A stretch of DNA of 64,000 nucleotides, taken from positions 372,001 through 436,000 of the forward strand of contig JAGVSM010004011.1 of NCBI GenBank assembly GCA_022494885.1, given 5' to 3'. How positions within the stretch are numbered: the stretch's first letter is position 1; every line of letters begins with the position of its first letter. The position numbers were made by a program, and so were the translations under genes. The stretch comes from Micrasema longulum. Its lineage: Eukaryota > Arthropoda > Insecta > Trichoptera > Brachycentridae. Positions 20,096 through 30,601 of the stretch are shown piece after piece. A model generated the notes under the pieces. It had not been told where the DNA came from, made no database searches, and was given only the letters and a program-made list of their open reading frames with translations.

Positions 20096-20611
20096 TTAAC
20101 CCAGCCAATGACAGATCATAAGCTCTGTGAATGCCTAAACTTAATTTTTTAAACAGCTTTTTCTCTGATAAAACGATATCTTATATATGTGCCTAAAATT
20201 CTATTCATTCCTATTTCATCCTGTATTTGGCAATTATGTTCCCTCTTCATACGAATGTTACTTTCGCTATGCATGCCTCAGTCTATGTTAATAGGGTTTA
20301 ATGACGTCACAAAGCCCGTACATCCGTTTAGACCTTGTGATGCGTATTTCCGTGTCAGGGACATTGCGTCACAAGCAGTTTCCGTCCGTTACGGCATTAT
20401 ATTAATTTGTAATTCCCTCTTTATATACAAAATAATCTCGTCTACGTCACTAGGATAAATGATTATTTATCCGGAAACAAAATATCTTGTTCATTTTACG
20501 AAACGTAAATCGTTTTTAAAATATATTTTAACATAGATCCACTTTTTTTTTTAGAATCAAGTCTAGGCATTTACAGAACTTTTGACTTGTCATTTGCTGG
20601 TTTTAGTAATC
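20096..20611. mobile_element. Two foldback arms facing each other around a 390 bp spacer
   Basis: 20,096-20,160 (CCAGCCAATGACAG, CATAAGCTCTGTGAATGCC) and 20,556-20,611 (AAGTCTAGGCATTTACAG, GACTTGTCATTTGCTGG) are opposite arms of the foldback family. They are in reversed order relative to normal copies, so this is not a simple complete element. The spacer 20,161-20,555 is unrelated to other copies and contains TGACGTCAC and TGCGTCAC motifs. Two independent truncated copies or a rearrangement could explain it. Confidence 0.5.
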
Positions 20612-20769
20612 ACTTGGTTGGCCGAGAAAACGCGCTAAATGACTTCTTTGGAGGCAATGGTGGAAAGTGGAGTAAAAAGGAAAAAGAGGCCGCATTTTAT
20701 CTCTTTCCCATGCATCTTACAGAGGAGATGGACCACACCACTCCATCACGGTTTCAGTACCTGGAATGA
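20587..20769 (+). CDS. Unidentified open frame upstream of the 111-codon frame
   Basis: Sixty codons. The first dozen overlap the foldback arm and so are unlikely to be ancestral protein. From about codon 11 it reads VGRENALNDFFGGNGGKW, then KEKEAAFYLFPMHLTEEMDH and PSRFQYLE. It overlaps the next frame by four bases (ATGA). Base composition is clearly less AT-rich than the surroundings. I recognise no family. It may be part of one gene broken by frameshifts together with 20,766-21,101 and 21,028-21,213, or chance. Confidence 0.3.
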   Translation: MSFAGFSNHLVGRENALNDFFGGNGGKWSKKEKEAAFYLFPMHLTEEMDHTTPSRFQYLE

Positions 20770-21101
20770 ACTCAGATATACCAGCGGTGGCGACAATAAA
20801 CGAGGTTCGGATTCCTGCTGGATCTAAAGGAGTCATCAGACACCTGGACCCTTACCTGTCCACTTACTTGATGGAATATGGAATTTTTCCAGACGCCTCT
20901 TCCCCGCCTTCTACGAAGGACGCAATCACCTTTTACACAGAACGAGCTAAACGAAAAATGAAAACTGGAGCCCAGAAAATGGATGTTGGAATACTGAAGA
21001 TGTTACTCAAAGAAAATATGGACAAGGTTGTTCGTAGGCCGTTTAAATGGTGCAAAAATGGTTTATCCGAATGTCAAAGAAAATATAGGATCCCGATTTG
21101 A
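20766..21101 (+). CDS. Unidentified 111-codon open frame with coding-like composition
   Basis: Starts MNSDIPAVATINEVRIPAGS and continues with VIRHLDPYLSTYLMEYGIF, AITFYTERAKRKMKTGAQ and a basic C-terminal part with RPFKWCKNGLSECQRKY. Third codon positions are mixed rather than AT-saturated, unlike most frames in this window, so real coding ancestry is plausible. No signal peptide, membrane segment or known motif is evident. A frame from 21,028 to 21,213 (MFVGRLNGAKMVYPNVKENI...) overlaps in the register of the 20,587 frame and could be its continuation after a frameshift. Host gene fragment, domesticated or transposon-derived protein are all possible. Confidence 0.35.
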   Translation: MNSDIPAVATINEVRIPAGSKGVIRHLDPYLSTYLMEYGIFPDASSPPSTKDAITFYTERAKRKMKTGAQKMDVGILKMLLKENMDKVVRRPFKWCKNGLSECQRKYRIPI

Positions 21102-21459
21102 TTTCCCGGATATCAAAAAAAGTCAACACAGCTGGAGTCGAATGGGATCCAAATCAAAAAAATTAACACACATACAAAAAACTAAACATAATGTAGAAAA
21201 AATGTTTTCATAATAAAAATGTTACTCTGACACTTACTTAAATTAATCACTGTAACTGAACGTGAATTCATAATTTCGCTAATGTTTGAACGTCCATGCT
21301 TATGAAATAAATGCACAATTCCATCTTGTTATTTTTGTGTTGAAAAAGTATGAGAGCTGTGTAGTAACTAGTAACTAGCTCATTAGTTATTAGATACACA
21401 GAGCATTAAAAACGTACTGAAAATGAGATGATTTTTTAAATATATTTTTTTTATTAATA

Positions 21460-22130
21460 ACAAATTAAAATACAATATTACAACTAAATACAACTTTTTA
21501 CAATAATCAAATACACATTAACGTTTCCCATTACGTAAAAGAAATAAACAATTCTTGTGTACATAATGGGGAGGAACGTCTTAGAATAGATTATTTTATT
21601 TTAATCAATAATATTTTTAAAATAACATATTTAAATTTAAAAAAAGATTTTAACGATGTTTTCAAACAGTGTTACATAAAAAAGAATTAAATATGTATTT
21701 TTTTACTTCTTTCTTAAATATATTGTATTCCTGACTGTACTTTTTATTATCTTTGTTCATTTCATTAAAGAAAAATATTCCTCTGTAAGTATAATGATGT
21801 TGTGCAGTAGTTGTTTTTAATTTAGGAATTAAGATATTACCACCTGTTCTAGGTCGCGTACTTATGTTTCGAGATCTAGAAATACTACTTTTTATTTTAT
21901 CCTTATGTATTTGAAGCGAACAATTCTTTTTATATAGCAATTTTATATCTAAAACCTTACATTTTTTAAATAATTGAACAGTGGGAAAAGTAGACGGTTT
22001 TTTCAAACTAACTTTTATAATTAATTTTTGTATTTTTTCAACTGGTAAAATATTTGTTTTAAAAGCACCACCCCATCCGATTATACCGTACTGTAATATG
22101 GATTGGGCGAATGCAAAGTAAATTGATTTT
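21460..22130 (-). pseudogene. LINE C-terminal remnant (QYGIIGWGG type)
   Basis: The minus strand begins DDVSKSIYFAFAQSILQYG, then IIGWGGAFKTNILPVEKIQ. An open frame of about 114 codons follows: VQLFKKCKVLDIKLLYKKNC, STRPRTGGNILIPKLKTTT, AQHHYTYRGIFFFNEMNK and IFKKEVKKYIFNSF, stopping at 21,662. This is the C-terminal domain following the RT. The 3' region is AT-rich to about 21,460. RT core missing; one frame change near 22,010. Confidence 0.72.
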
Positions 22131-22139
22131 GATACGTCA

Positions 22140-22335
22140 TCATTCTATGCCCGTTTCCTAATTGAAGCATGTGGTGTCCACAAAAAAGCCTCCAGGCCTC
22201 TCTGTCCGCTGCCAGCTTCTGTGCGTTCCAAATTAGGTTCGTGTTCCAGAGTTTTAACAAGAACTGCCGACGAACAGTTAGCAGTAGACGTCCAGGGCCG
22301 CGATTGCAAACGCTACCTGTATCTGTAATCGGTAC
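22140..22335 (-). pseudogene. LINE 3' end, GSRRxGRP family, copy 2
   Basis: The minus strand reads RGPGRLLLTVRRQFLLKLWN, then NLIWNAQKLAADREAWRLF and CGHHMLQLGNGH. It closely matches the plus-strand copy at 56,790-56,955 (GSRRPGRPLLTVHRQFMLEL). A single domain from the extreme C-terminus of a LINE protein. Confidence 0.7.
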
Positions 22336-22339
22336 ATAT

Positions 22340-23110
22340 CGAGATGGTATGAAGTAAAATCGGTATTTATGCACGAAAATTGGTATATTTGTATGAAAAT
22401 TAAAAATATTTTTGTCGGTAACCTGTAACTGAACATCAATCACCGTGTATGTTTTATTTGTTCCGACGTTTCGGCTACTATTGCAGGAGCCATCTTCAGG
22501 GTAAGCTGAGTATTTTGTAGAAAAAAGTGTGTGTTTAAGTACTAGTAATTTGTATCGTGTCGCAGTCGGCAGTAGGCACATTTCTATTCATTTTTGTAGT
22601 ATGTGGTGCTGGGAACCATGTTGAGTTTAATTTAAGCCCGTCGTCTTTGTTTATGTTATTTGGGTGTGTGTGTATTTCAATTGCCTCTTTTATTATTCGT
22701 GCACTGAAATTACTGGGTTTATGCAAAGTTTTCGTTTCAAAGGCGAAAAAATGTCCGGTGTCTACAAAGTGCTCCGCTATTGCAGATTTGTCAGGATGCC
22801 CAAGTTTACACTCTCTTTAGTGTTCGTCAATCATTTTCTTTGCTGTGCGCCCTGTTTGTCTTATGTACAACACCATAAACAAAGATGACGGGCTTAAATT
22901 AAACTCAACATGGTTCCCAGTACTACATACTACAAAAATGTGCCTGTTGCCGACTACGACACGGTACAAATTACTAGTACTTAAACATACACTTTTTCAA
23001 CAAAGCACTCGGCTTACCCTGAAGATGGCTCCTGTAATGGTAGCTGAAACGTCGGAACAAATTCAACACACACAGTTTCACCCAAAAAAGAAATATATTG
23101 ATAACAATGA
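22340..23110. mobile_element. Penelope-like element fragment, two copies head to head
   Basis: Minus strand 22,875 down to 22,535 encodes a GIY-YIG type C-terminus: VLYIRQTGRTAKKMIDEH, stop, CKLGHPDKSAIAEHFVDTGH, SNFSARIIKEAIEI, NNINKDDGLKLNSTWFP, VPTADCDTIQITST. Downstream sequence (PEDGSCNSSRNVGTNKT) runs to about 22,440. Plus strand 22,875-23,110 repeats INKDDGLKLNSTWFPVLHTT and the GAAGATGGCTCCTG...GAAACGTCGGAACAA part in the opposite direction. The result is an inverted repeat of about 190 bp arms. Penelope elements encode an RT joined to a GIY-YIG endonuclease; only the latter part is here. Stops and indels make it inactive. Confidence 0.8.
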
Positions 23111-23129
23111 CCGTGAAAATCTTCGCACC

Positions 23130-24515
23130 TATGTAACTGTACATGTTTAGAAAAAAAATGTACACATTTTGCATACAAAAAACTTCATTTTACTTTGTAG
23201 ATATTTTTTTAAAAAAAAGAATAATCCGCTAATAAAGTTAATGATGACTTCCTATTGTATATAGGGTGGGTCCAGGACTAAAGAACTTGATACCTCGTAA
23301 AGTAGGCACAAGAAGTTTATAAGTTATAAGTAGATAAAATGCTTCGGATATATCGCTTCAACATCAATTACGGTCTCGACTTTTTGATTTCCCAAAGAAA
23401 ACTGTTACGGTGATTCTTAACGAAAATACGAAATTTATTATTTATAGATGGCGCTTTTATAATTTTTATCGAAAAATGCGATTTCAAATAATTGCGAATT
23501 CGAACTCAAATATTGTAATGAAAATTTATAGATATAACACTAAGTTCATGTATAAAAGTAGAGTGTTATAGAAATTATGTAACTATATTATAAATATTTA
23601 GAAAATATTAAAAAAACAATCCAAATACACAATTAAATACCTAAAAATATTGCCAAGCTGTTTTGTCCTCGAAATATTTAATAATTTTATATTAACTTTT
23701 TCTAAACAGCTTGTGTTTAACAAAACAATGAATTTGCTTCATGACAATACATTTTAATACGTGTTTGTTTGTTAATAAAAAGATGTAGATCGATTTTCCG
23801 CTATTTGCCGGAAACGCCAGAGATGCTATAAAATGTTTGAAGCGACTTGTATTAAGATTACAACAATATTTTCAGATTATCTGATATAATCATTCCTTCC
23901 AATCTTGTCATTACTCTTCTCTTCCAGTTTCCTTTAGATTCCTCTAGCGGATTGCCGGTCGGCCGGCAATATTTGATTTATCTGATCCGGGGTATTACCG
24001 GCCGATCCTGACTATTTCCACCACCACTCCCGACTTTTCTTCCTCCCTCTCCCCCTCTCTCCCACCTTCCTCCTTATCTCCCGCTTTGCACGTCATGCGG
24101 TACGAACAAAGAGAACAAGTTGACCCTTTATTTCTCTACCGTTATCTTTTTTCTTGAAATGAGGATCTTCCGCCTGCTGGCAAGGACAAAAAGGAAAGGC
24201 AGATAGATTTCGTCTGTGTGTACAATTTATCAACGTACGCTTAGGTATTACCCACGTTTCCAGTTTAATGAAGGCACCGGCTTTTGAAGATTCAAAGGTA
24301 ACACACATATCCGTGGGATTACTTAAGTTTATGGATAATTATGTTTACTCATCGACGAAATGAGTCGCTTCGTGCTGATTTCAAAATCTGTTGATAGTTA
24401 ACTGATATTAAAAATAAATCAATAAAGTTAAGTTATCAAATAACAAACTGCCAGCAATCCTTACAAAACAAAGTATAAGTGAGACAATTATTGTAAAAAG
24501 GTTAGATTTAGATTT
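23130..24515. other. Unassigned stretch with a dispersed repeat, a hairpin and a CT tract
   Basis: 23,645-23,760 in reverse matches 35,450-35,560 (TTAGACACAAGCT.TTTAGAAAA). 23,440-23,500 resembles 41,585-41,640 (CAGATG.CGCTTTT, TATTGAAAAATGC). A perfect 8 bp hairpin lies at 23,951-23,970 and a CT-rich strand at 24,010-24,085. The minus open frame 24,093-24,308 is not recognised. Confidence 0.45.
23951..23970. other. Perfect 8 bp hairpin ATTGCCGG-TCGG-CCGGCAAT
   Basis: A GC-rich stem in AT-rich surroundings with a four-base loop. It is followed by further CCGG-bearing sequence (GATCCGGGGTATTACCGGCC). No T run follows, and this is not bacterial DNA, so I do not call it a terminator. Confidence 0.6.
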
Positions 24516-24960
24516 ATTTATTTATGACAAAATACAAGGTTTTTAAACATTACATATTATAACATATTTTATTTCTACGAAATATTCCCAATCAGCAAAA
24601 GTGCTGGTATGAGGGGATATTATATATAGCACAATAGTATAATAATAGTAATAGTAATAATAGTAAATAATAACACAATAGTTTAAATAAAAAGTAGATA
24701 AAAAACATCACATATCACTCGTCACACGGGCTGTAAAAACTGTTTTATTAAGGTGTTTTTTTAAGTACGTCTATGTTTTGTATATTTTTAAGGTCATTAG
24801 AAAATTAATTGTAAAAATTTATTGCCGTATACAAAAAAATGTTTCTATTTATGTTGGTCCTAGGTTGTTCGCAAGTTAAATTATTTGATGCTCTTGTATA
24901 TATTTTATGTATGTTGTTGTTAAAACTAAATTTAATATTTGTCTTTATTTCATTATTTTT
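24516..24960 (-). pseudogene. LINE C-terminal remnant, NTRASNNLTCEQPR family, copy 1
   Basis: The minus strand reads NTRASNNLTCEQPRTN, NIFLYTAINFYN, stop, FSNDLKNIQNIDVLKKT, and then 3' UTR to an ATTTATTTATT-type tail (plus-strand 24,516-24,530). A cleaner plus-strand copy lies at 58,845-59,235. An in-frame stop and a frameshift are visible in the C-terminus. Confidence 0.7.
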
Positions 24961-25640
24961 CATCTTAAATATCATTTAGATAGACACATTAGGTACGTTT
25001 TTATTTATTCAAAAAAAGTTACATGTACATTTATTAATTACAGAAACACAGCTTGAAGTGACACCATCAGGAACGACCCATGTATGTAAACTTATCCCGA
25101 CTCCTTGAAAATTCGTATTGAGTCAGGGCACTTGTAATACATTCGCAAACATACGTACATACATATGCATATATGCACATACGTGCATTTATTCGTACAA
25201 ACATATACATATTTACATATTGTATTCATAATGTTATATTTATACATAACCCCACATATTATATTTATGCATAATATAATTGGGCATCTCCATATAATTC
25301 AATGTACCACATTTCTCACTTTCTTTGCCCAGGAGAGATACAAGTACCGAAGAAATACATTTCTCCAACAAAAGTGATAGAGGATCGCTGTCCTCGACTG
25401 CGTACGAATATGACGTAATACTTGCGGTTTGCTGGTATGAGGGCAGAGCCCCTGTGGCGTGGCACTGAAGCCCTATTCTGATGCCTCAAATAACAACACA
25501 TAAAAAACGCAAATACTAAATTATTAAATTATCTGCTCAAAAGATCATTGAAATAATTATTAATAAGCATTTTAGGTACCCCAGCGTCAAGTTGTTTGAG
25601 GTATTCGGGATCTTAGGTATAAGTGTTTTGTGAATACAAA
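24961..25640. other. Unassigned stretch with a TACATA-rich tract
   Basis: Low-complexity ACATACGTACATACATATGC sequence at 25,145-25,215 gives rise to the chance frame 25,165-25,377. 25,320-25,500 is less AT-rich but unrecognised. Confidence 0.35.
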
Positions 25641-26080
25641 TTAGTATAGCAAATTCAAAAAGGAACACTCCCACACTACCAAAAGTCAAACTGGAGGATG
25701 GGTCATGGGGTCTACCACAAACTCTGAATTCAGGCAAAAAAATCAGGTTTCTAGGCCTCAAAATATTCCATATGTTACCCGAAATTTGCAAAATCATCAC
25801 CCGGATTCAATGAAATAAATTTAAGGGTTACCGGGTTTAGGTAGAGAAAAATCTGAAAATTGACTAAAACACATTCTTAAATAATAAACACCATAATAAA
25901 ATATTGTATAACTGTACAGTAAATGAACGAGAAGGTAGTCGTGTTATTGTTTATCTAGCATAAAAATGTCTGCTTTAAAACAGGTTGTACCTAGTTAGAC
26001 AGACTAGACATAATTCGGAGAAATTTATTACCTTAAACATGTAGTAGATAAAGAAATTGTATTTTTTGTTAATAAACCTT
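25641..26080 (+). pseudogene. LINE 3' end, SQTxGWVMGSTTNS family, copy 1
   Basis: The plus strand reads KEHSHTTKSQTGGWVMGSTT, NSEFRQKNQVSRPQNI, then frame-shifted matches and a 3' UTR containing TAGTTAGACAGACTAGACAT. The inverted copy at 48,345-48,835 encodes DTTRSQTRGWVMGSTTNSGF, PKILYLLPKHCKTM and KFVKKWLLGLG. Extreme C-terminus only; decayed. Confidence 0.66.
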
Positions 26081-26329
26081 AATATTTTTTTATTATTACA
26101 TCAGTCATTGATGGGAATACTTTCCGGAAACTTAAGTCATATTCCTTAAATATAAAAAACTAAGACCATATTCCGGTCTCATAACTTCTAAGACCAAGCA
26201 ACATAAAAAGGCTGAAATATGCATGCAAATATTCATAAAAAAAGTTTAAAACATGGAAGTGAAGTTTGAAAATATAAAACATTTATTTTTAAATTTAGAT
26301 AAATTGTTATTATATTTCAAAACGGCGTT

Positions 26330-26490
26330 TTTTCCACTAGAACACCCTGGGATAGCACCTGAAGCGGGAAACCGATCATCTTACCTTCATGTAACAAAAA
26401 TGATCAAAATACATTACGATCGGTGTACAAATGCAGTGTCCTATGCACCATAAGGTGCCCAAAAGAAATGGTGAATTTTTCATGATGATT
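26330..26490 (+). mobile_element. SINE body fragment related to copy 1
   Basis: Shares GGGATAGCACCTGAAGC, TTCATGTAACAAAAATGAT and CAGTGTCCTATGCACCATAAG with 2,650-2,770. The final block is also shared with 54,165-54,200. The polymerase III head is missing or unrecognisable. Confidence 0.55.
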
Positions 26491-26984
26491 TAACTTTGGT
26501 AACATAAATAAATAAACATGATTGATAAATGAATGTTTCAAAATTAGAACGAAAAAAATACTATTTTCTAATTTTTCTCTGTTAATTTTTACTCATATAC
26601 TCGTATGCTAAAATATAAATGGCTGTCGAAAAGATACCAACGTGGCCAGAATAAGCGTTTGGAGTACGTCCAAGAATAATATTAACCACAGGTCATCATC
26701 TGTCCTGACAGTTTGTGGTCCGCCACCCTCTGGTTATGGCACATGTCATGTCGGCACAGTCCGCACTGGCATGGCGACTGTCCGCTTATAAAATGGCTGT
26801 CCCTATGTCTGCGAACGATTTTGCGTCATTGGAGAAATACGTAGGTTGGGAATTTAAACAGAGCCCTAAAGTCTGAAATACTAAGCCCATGTTTGATAGT
26901 CATAGTCGCTGACGGATAATAAATAGACACGATATATAACAAATATTGCGTTGCCCTCAATAATTCTTGTTTTTCATTATTTTT

Positions 26985-27065
26985 CCACATCCGTTCCTAA
27001 GTGGAGCATGTGGACATCACCAGATAACTCCCGCGTCCCTTAGTTCCGCCGAAAAAAGCCGAAAG
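26985..27065 (-). pseudogene. LINE 3' end, GSRRxGRP family, copy 3 (short)
   Basis: The plus strand TTTTTCCACATCCGTTCCTA, AGTGGAGCATGTGGACATCA matches 52,325-52,365. In reverse it encodes the last residues (MSTCST-like) and the following ERxWKK purine tail. Confidence 0.6.
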
Positions 27066-27294
27066 ATAGTATAATATATTAAATCATATAAGTTTCCGCT
27101 ATGATTTATTGTTAAATATTTATTATTTAAATACATAATATTATTCTCTGGATATTATGTATACTTATGTGTTTTTTTTATATAAAACTAATTTCACCTA
27201 ATTCATTTAATTATTTCTATATGTATGAATTAAGATATTCCATTTTGTAATGTACATATGTATATATGAATAAATAAAATTGAAATTGAAATGA

Positions 27295-27605
27295 CAGTGC
27301 TCATATAATGCTGAATCAACTGCTCCTCAACTATATAGCTTATGTTAGGTTTTTGTTGTTTTCATTGTGTGTTTTGTAATATAAATAATATAGATGTACA
27401 TAAATACCTTGTTTTTAAAACTGTCTGAATATTTGTTAACTATGTTTGTTTTTTAAGTTAGTCTTCTTTGTTTATTCTCAAATGTAATTTAAAAAAACTA
27501 AATTGTTTAGTGTCCTCGGCACGGGAAACCCCAGTGAGGTCACATTATTTTTATTATTAATTATAGTTTGTAAGCAAAAAATTTGAATAAATAAATAATT
27601 AAATA
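27295..27605 (+). mobile_element. LINE 3' UTR, GTGTCCTCGGCACGG family, copy 1
   Basis: About 300 bp nearly identical to 30,930-31,220: TGAATCAACTGCTCC, ATAGCTTATGTTAGGTTTTT, GTGTCCTCGGCACGGGAAAC, CCCAGTGAGGTCACATTATT, then a TAAATAAATAATTAAATAAA tail. The coding end is absent. Reverse and shorter copies lie at 59,240-59,450 and 50,920-51,060. Confidence 0.75.
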
Positions 27606-27609
27606 AATA

Positions 27610-28575
27610 GTTTACGGGGGAATTTAACAAGTATTGAGGATTTTCATATAGACCAAGAAAAGTAAAACAATTAAAAATCAATTAGGGCATACTGAGTGCA
27701 TTTTATTAAGTACATTACGGGTATATTGGGAAAGGCCCTTTTATTATTTAAAATGTTTGTAGGGGTATAACTTTAAAGTTTATATTGTAAATCGATTTTA
27801 ATATTGATTTAATTTACAAAGGTTTATTTAAAAAAATGGTTAAAGCTCTACGTTAGTGATTTATTGAATTATGAATTAAACAAAGTTAATATTTATATTA
27901 TTTAACTTTCATGTATTATGAATTTGTTTATTTATTTATTCATTCAAAATTACACCGGTTCAAATATAAATGAACTTATTCAGGCTTTTTAGGCTATGCC
28001 CGTGTCAAGCCATAATAATTAACAATAAAAATTCAGAATTAGTTATATTAACGTATAATGACATATGATGCAATAGAATATCAATCTAGAAAAAAAGGTG
28101 TAAGTAAGAAATAATCAAATTCCAAAGAATACGATGCAAAAAAGATAATCAGAAATATTTTTTAAAATACAAATTAAACAAATTAAGATTCAAACATAAT
28201 CAAACAAAATACAAAAATCAACAAAATAATAGTTAAATATAGTAGTATTAAATAAAACAAAATAATAGTATAAAAGTAAAAGTATGAGACAATGTTACAC
28301 ATATATATATATATACAATAATGTTGTGCCTAAATATAGGTTTCATTATATAACTAAGATTTATGTTTAATGTCAACTTAGGTTAAAATACATTTAGAGT
28401 TTATAAAATTATTTCGTCATATGTTATCGTTTTAATTAAATTAATTGGGAATGCTATATTCGATAAACTTTTCACATATTTTTTAAATATATTTACGTCA
28501 CATATATTTTTTTTAAATGTAGAATATATATCTAAAAAAAGTGTTTTAAATTGAATACCTTACCAAGTTTAATGT
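27610..28575. mobile_element. Non-autonomous DNA transposon with long TIRs, copy 2
   Basis: Interior 27,630-27,923 and 28,285-28,350 match copy 1 at 9,870-10,123 and 10,588-10,660 (GGGTATATTGGGAAAG, GTTAATATTTATATTAT). The right inverted end AAGTGTTTTAAATTGAATAC, CTTACCAAGTTT is at 28,538-28,571. The left terminus is lost next to the LINE tail at 27,605. It is split by a minus-strand LINE 3' end at 27,924-28,284. Confidence 0.58.
27924..28284 (-). mobile_element. LINE 3' end inserted in the TIR transposon
   Basis: In reverse it ends in an AATAAATAAATAAAC tail preceded by CACGGGCATAGCCTAAAAAG, like the other (TAAA)n-tailed LINE ends here. It is absent from the homologous element at 9.66-10.75 kb, so it is a later insertion. 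Coding is not recognisable. Confidence 0.55.
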
Positions 28576-28885
28576 ATTACATGTTTTATTAATCATAAAA
28601 ATAAGTTATAAATGAAAATATTAAACATTAAAATGCACACTTCCATTAATTTATTTGACCAATTAGCTCCTCTACTCTCCAATGAAAATCATTTTTCTAG
28701 TATTAATTTGATTTAAGATGAATTACGATCTAAGTATTTTCGTTTCGAATAAAGTTTGGAATACTATATTGCTCTCTTTTAACATTCGTAAATATGACAT
28801 AGTTTGTTTCCGGCTAATATTACCACAGGATGGTAAAAGCCATAATAAATGAATATTCAAAAAAGCATTCGACCTCTTCAAAATA

Positions 28886-28908
28886 TTCCAGAATATTCTG
28901 GAATATTC
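28886..28908. promoter_or_regulatory. Perfect five-unit heat shock element motif
   Basis: The sequence is TTC-CA-GAA-TA-TTC-TG-GAA-TA-TTC: five alternating nTTCn/nGAAn units in exact 5 bp register, the binding-site architecture of trimeric heat shock factor HSF. A sixth, off-register TTC lies at 28,877-28,879. A locally less AT-rich region (28,950-29,050) with GCGCTCTCGGGA follows on the plus side. No heat-shock protein coding region is visible downstream in either direction within several kb, so function is unproven. The minus open frame 28,723-29,169 spans the site and is probably chance. Confidence 0.6.
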
Positions 28909-29574
28909 CACACCTTGCAGAGTAAATATTTGACGGACGTTGGATGTGTTTGCAGCCATTAGCCGCGCATTCCCTCCTTCGTGTACTGCGCTGGGCCGTG
29001 TCGAGCGCTCTCGGGATGTCGAGTTGAGAGCTTTTACGAACATTTCGGCACTTAGAGATTCTTGTTTTTTAACCGGGCCAAAAAAATATAGCCTCTTACA
29101 AATTATTTCGAGCAACACGGTAAATTGACGTTTGAAGTTCGTAGAATGACGTCGCATTAATACGAGCACAAAGTGACGAATAAATACTTTCCTTACATTT
29201 CTAGATTTTTTTTATATTTATCCACAAAATCTGTCGAGACTTCGGCAAGTAGTTCAGCGTACTTGTATGTATTCCCAAGTCAGGTTCAGATTCGTGTTTG
29301 GTGAAAAAACGCTTTTATTACACCTATATTTGAAAAAATCGAAACATACGTTCCAGTACAAGTAAATAAAAAAAAATATTCGAAAATTTAATCCGATTTA
29401 TTGAAGTATGGATCATGAATTTTTTTACAATTTTAAAATACAGTGTAACATAGAAAAATGATATTATGCAAAACGATACGAATATGTAGATGACATTCCC
29501 GAGGATAGAAATGTTTAGAGATGCTTGTTTTTGTTGTTGCTTGCTGAAGTTGTTGTTGATGCTGATGTCAGGAG

Positions 29575-30590
29575 AAATTTGTACAAAATGAACATCTTTA
29601 CTGATGGCAGTAAAATGAAAGGACGAGTTGGAGTAGCATTTCTCATTTTGAAAAATAAAGTTAAAACTGCTAAAAGATAAGTAAAGTTGGCAAATAAGTG
29701 TACAGTACTTAGAGTATAGATATGTATATACTTTAAGGTACAGTATTCTAAAGTTAACTAGTGGCTATAAGAGAAGCCATGAAGTGGACACTAAAAAATG
29801 ACAAAAATTCTACTATTATGCTACACAGTAACAGCATGTCAAGCTTACAAGGATTGAATGATGCAAAGTCTACAAATCCAATTATCTACGAAATTAAAGA
29901 ACTTGCTGAAGAAAATACCGAACATGTAAATAACGAAATTGCAATGACACGATGGTAACATGGACAATGATCGAGCTAATGAATTAGCAAAAAAAGCTTC
30001 CAAAATGAGAACTCTTCCTACCACTTATGATCATATTCCCATGTCATACATTAAAAAAAAAGTGCAAGAAAAATCATACAACAATTGGAACAAAATATAT
30101 TTATCAAGCGATGCAGGCAAAATAACGAAATTGTTGATAAAAAATTTAAAGAATGTCGAGATATTGGATACTTTTTGGCGGACTTACGAGCTAACTCAAA
30201 TATTTTCAGGTCATGGTGTTTTCCAAAAATATCTTAATAGATTTTAAAAAAAAAAGAGATAATGATTACTGTCCTTGCCATGGACTCATCTCTCAGGACG
30301 TCCTCCATATATTACACGATTGTCCTATGTTTGACGCCGAGAGGTTAAACTGCAAACAAATGTGCGCACGATACTGCCAAATTTTTGAAAATCCAGAGGA
30401 AGTAATAAAAAATTAAGTCACTGCGGAAAGATACATTAACTTTCTGGAAACCATAGTTACAAAAATGAAAAAAAATAATGAAGGAATGGACCCAGACCTG
30501 TAAAAATAATTATTGTACAAACTATGCATACAAGGATAAAAAGCTTTGTATGCATAAGCAAAGCAATAAATAACCGGAACAAGAAATAAA
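29575..30590 (+). pseudogene. LINE C-terminal region with RNase H and zinc-knuckle-like motif
   Basis: The plus strand starts with NIFTDGSKMKGRVGVAFLI, the TDGS motif of RNase H. It continues AIREAMKWTLKNDKN and LHSNSMSSLQGLNDAKS (the usual DS appears as NS), then GNMDNDRANELAKKAS (HxGNxxADxxAK motif). C-terminal DYCPCHGLISQDVLHILHDC is followed by PMFDAER, the CxC..H..C pattern after RNase H in I/R1/LOA/Jockey-like LINEs. Stops and frameshifts occur at about 29,680, 29,957 and 30,245, so it is dead. RT is missing upstream (5' truncation). No clear poly-A tail; the next LINE begins at about 30,602. Confidence 0.78.
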
Positions 30591-30601
30591 TATCACAACT
30601 T

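Noticed and set aside
23951..23970. Hairpin as a transcription terminator
   Set aside because: No T-run follows, and the window is eukaryotic nuclear DNA.
28723..29169. 148-codon minus-strand frame as a heat-shock-controlled gene
   Set aside because: It spans the HSE itself, has no recognisable domain, and its composition looks non-coding.
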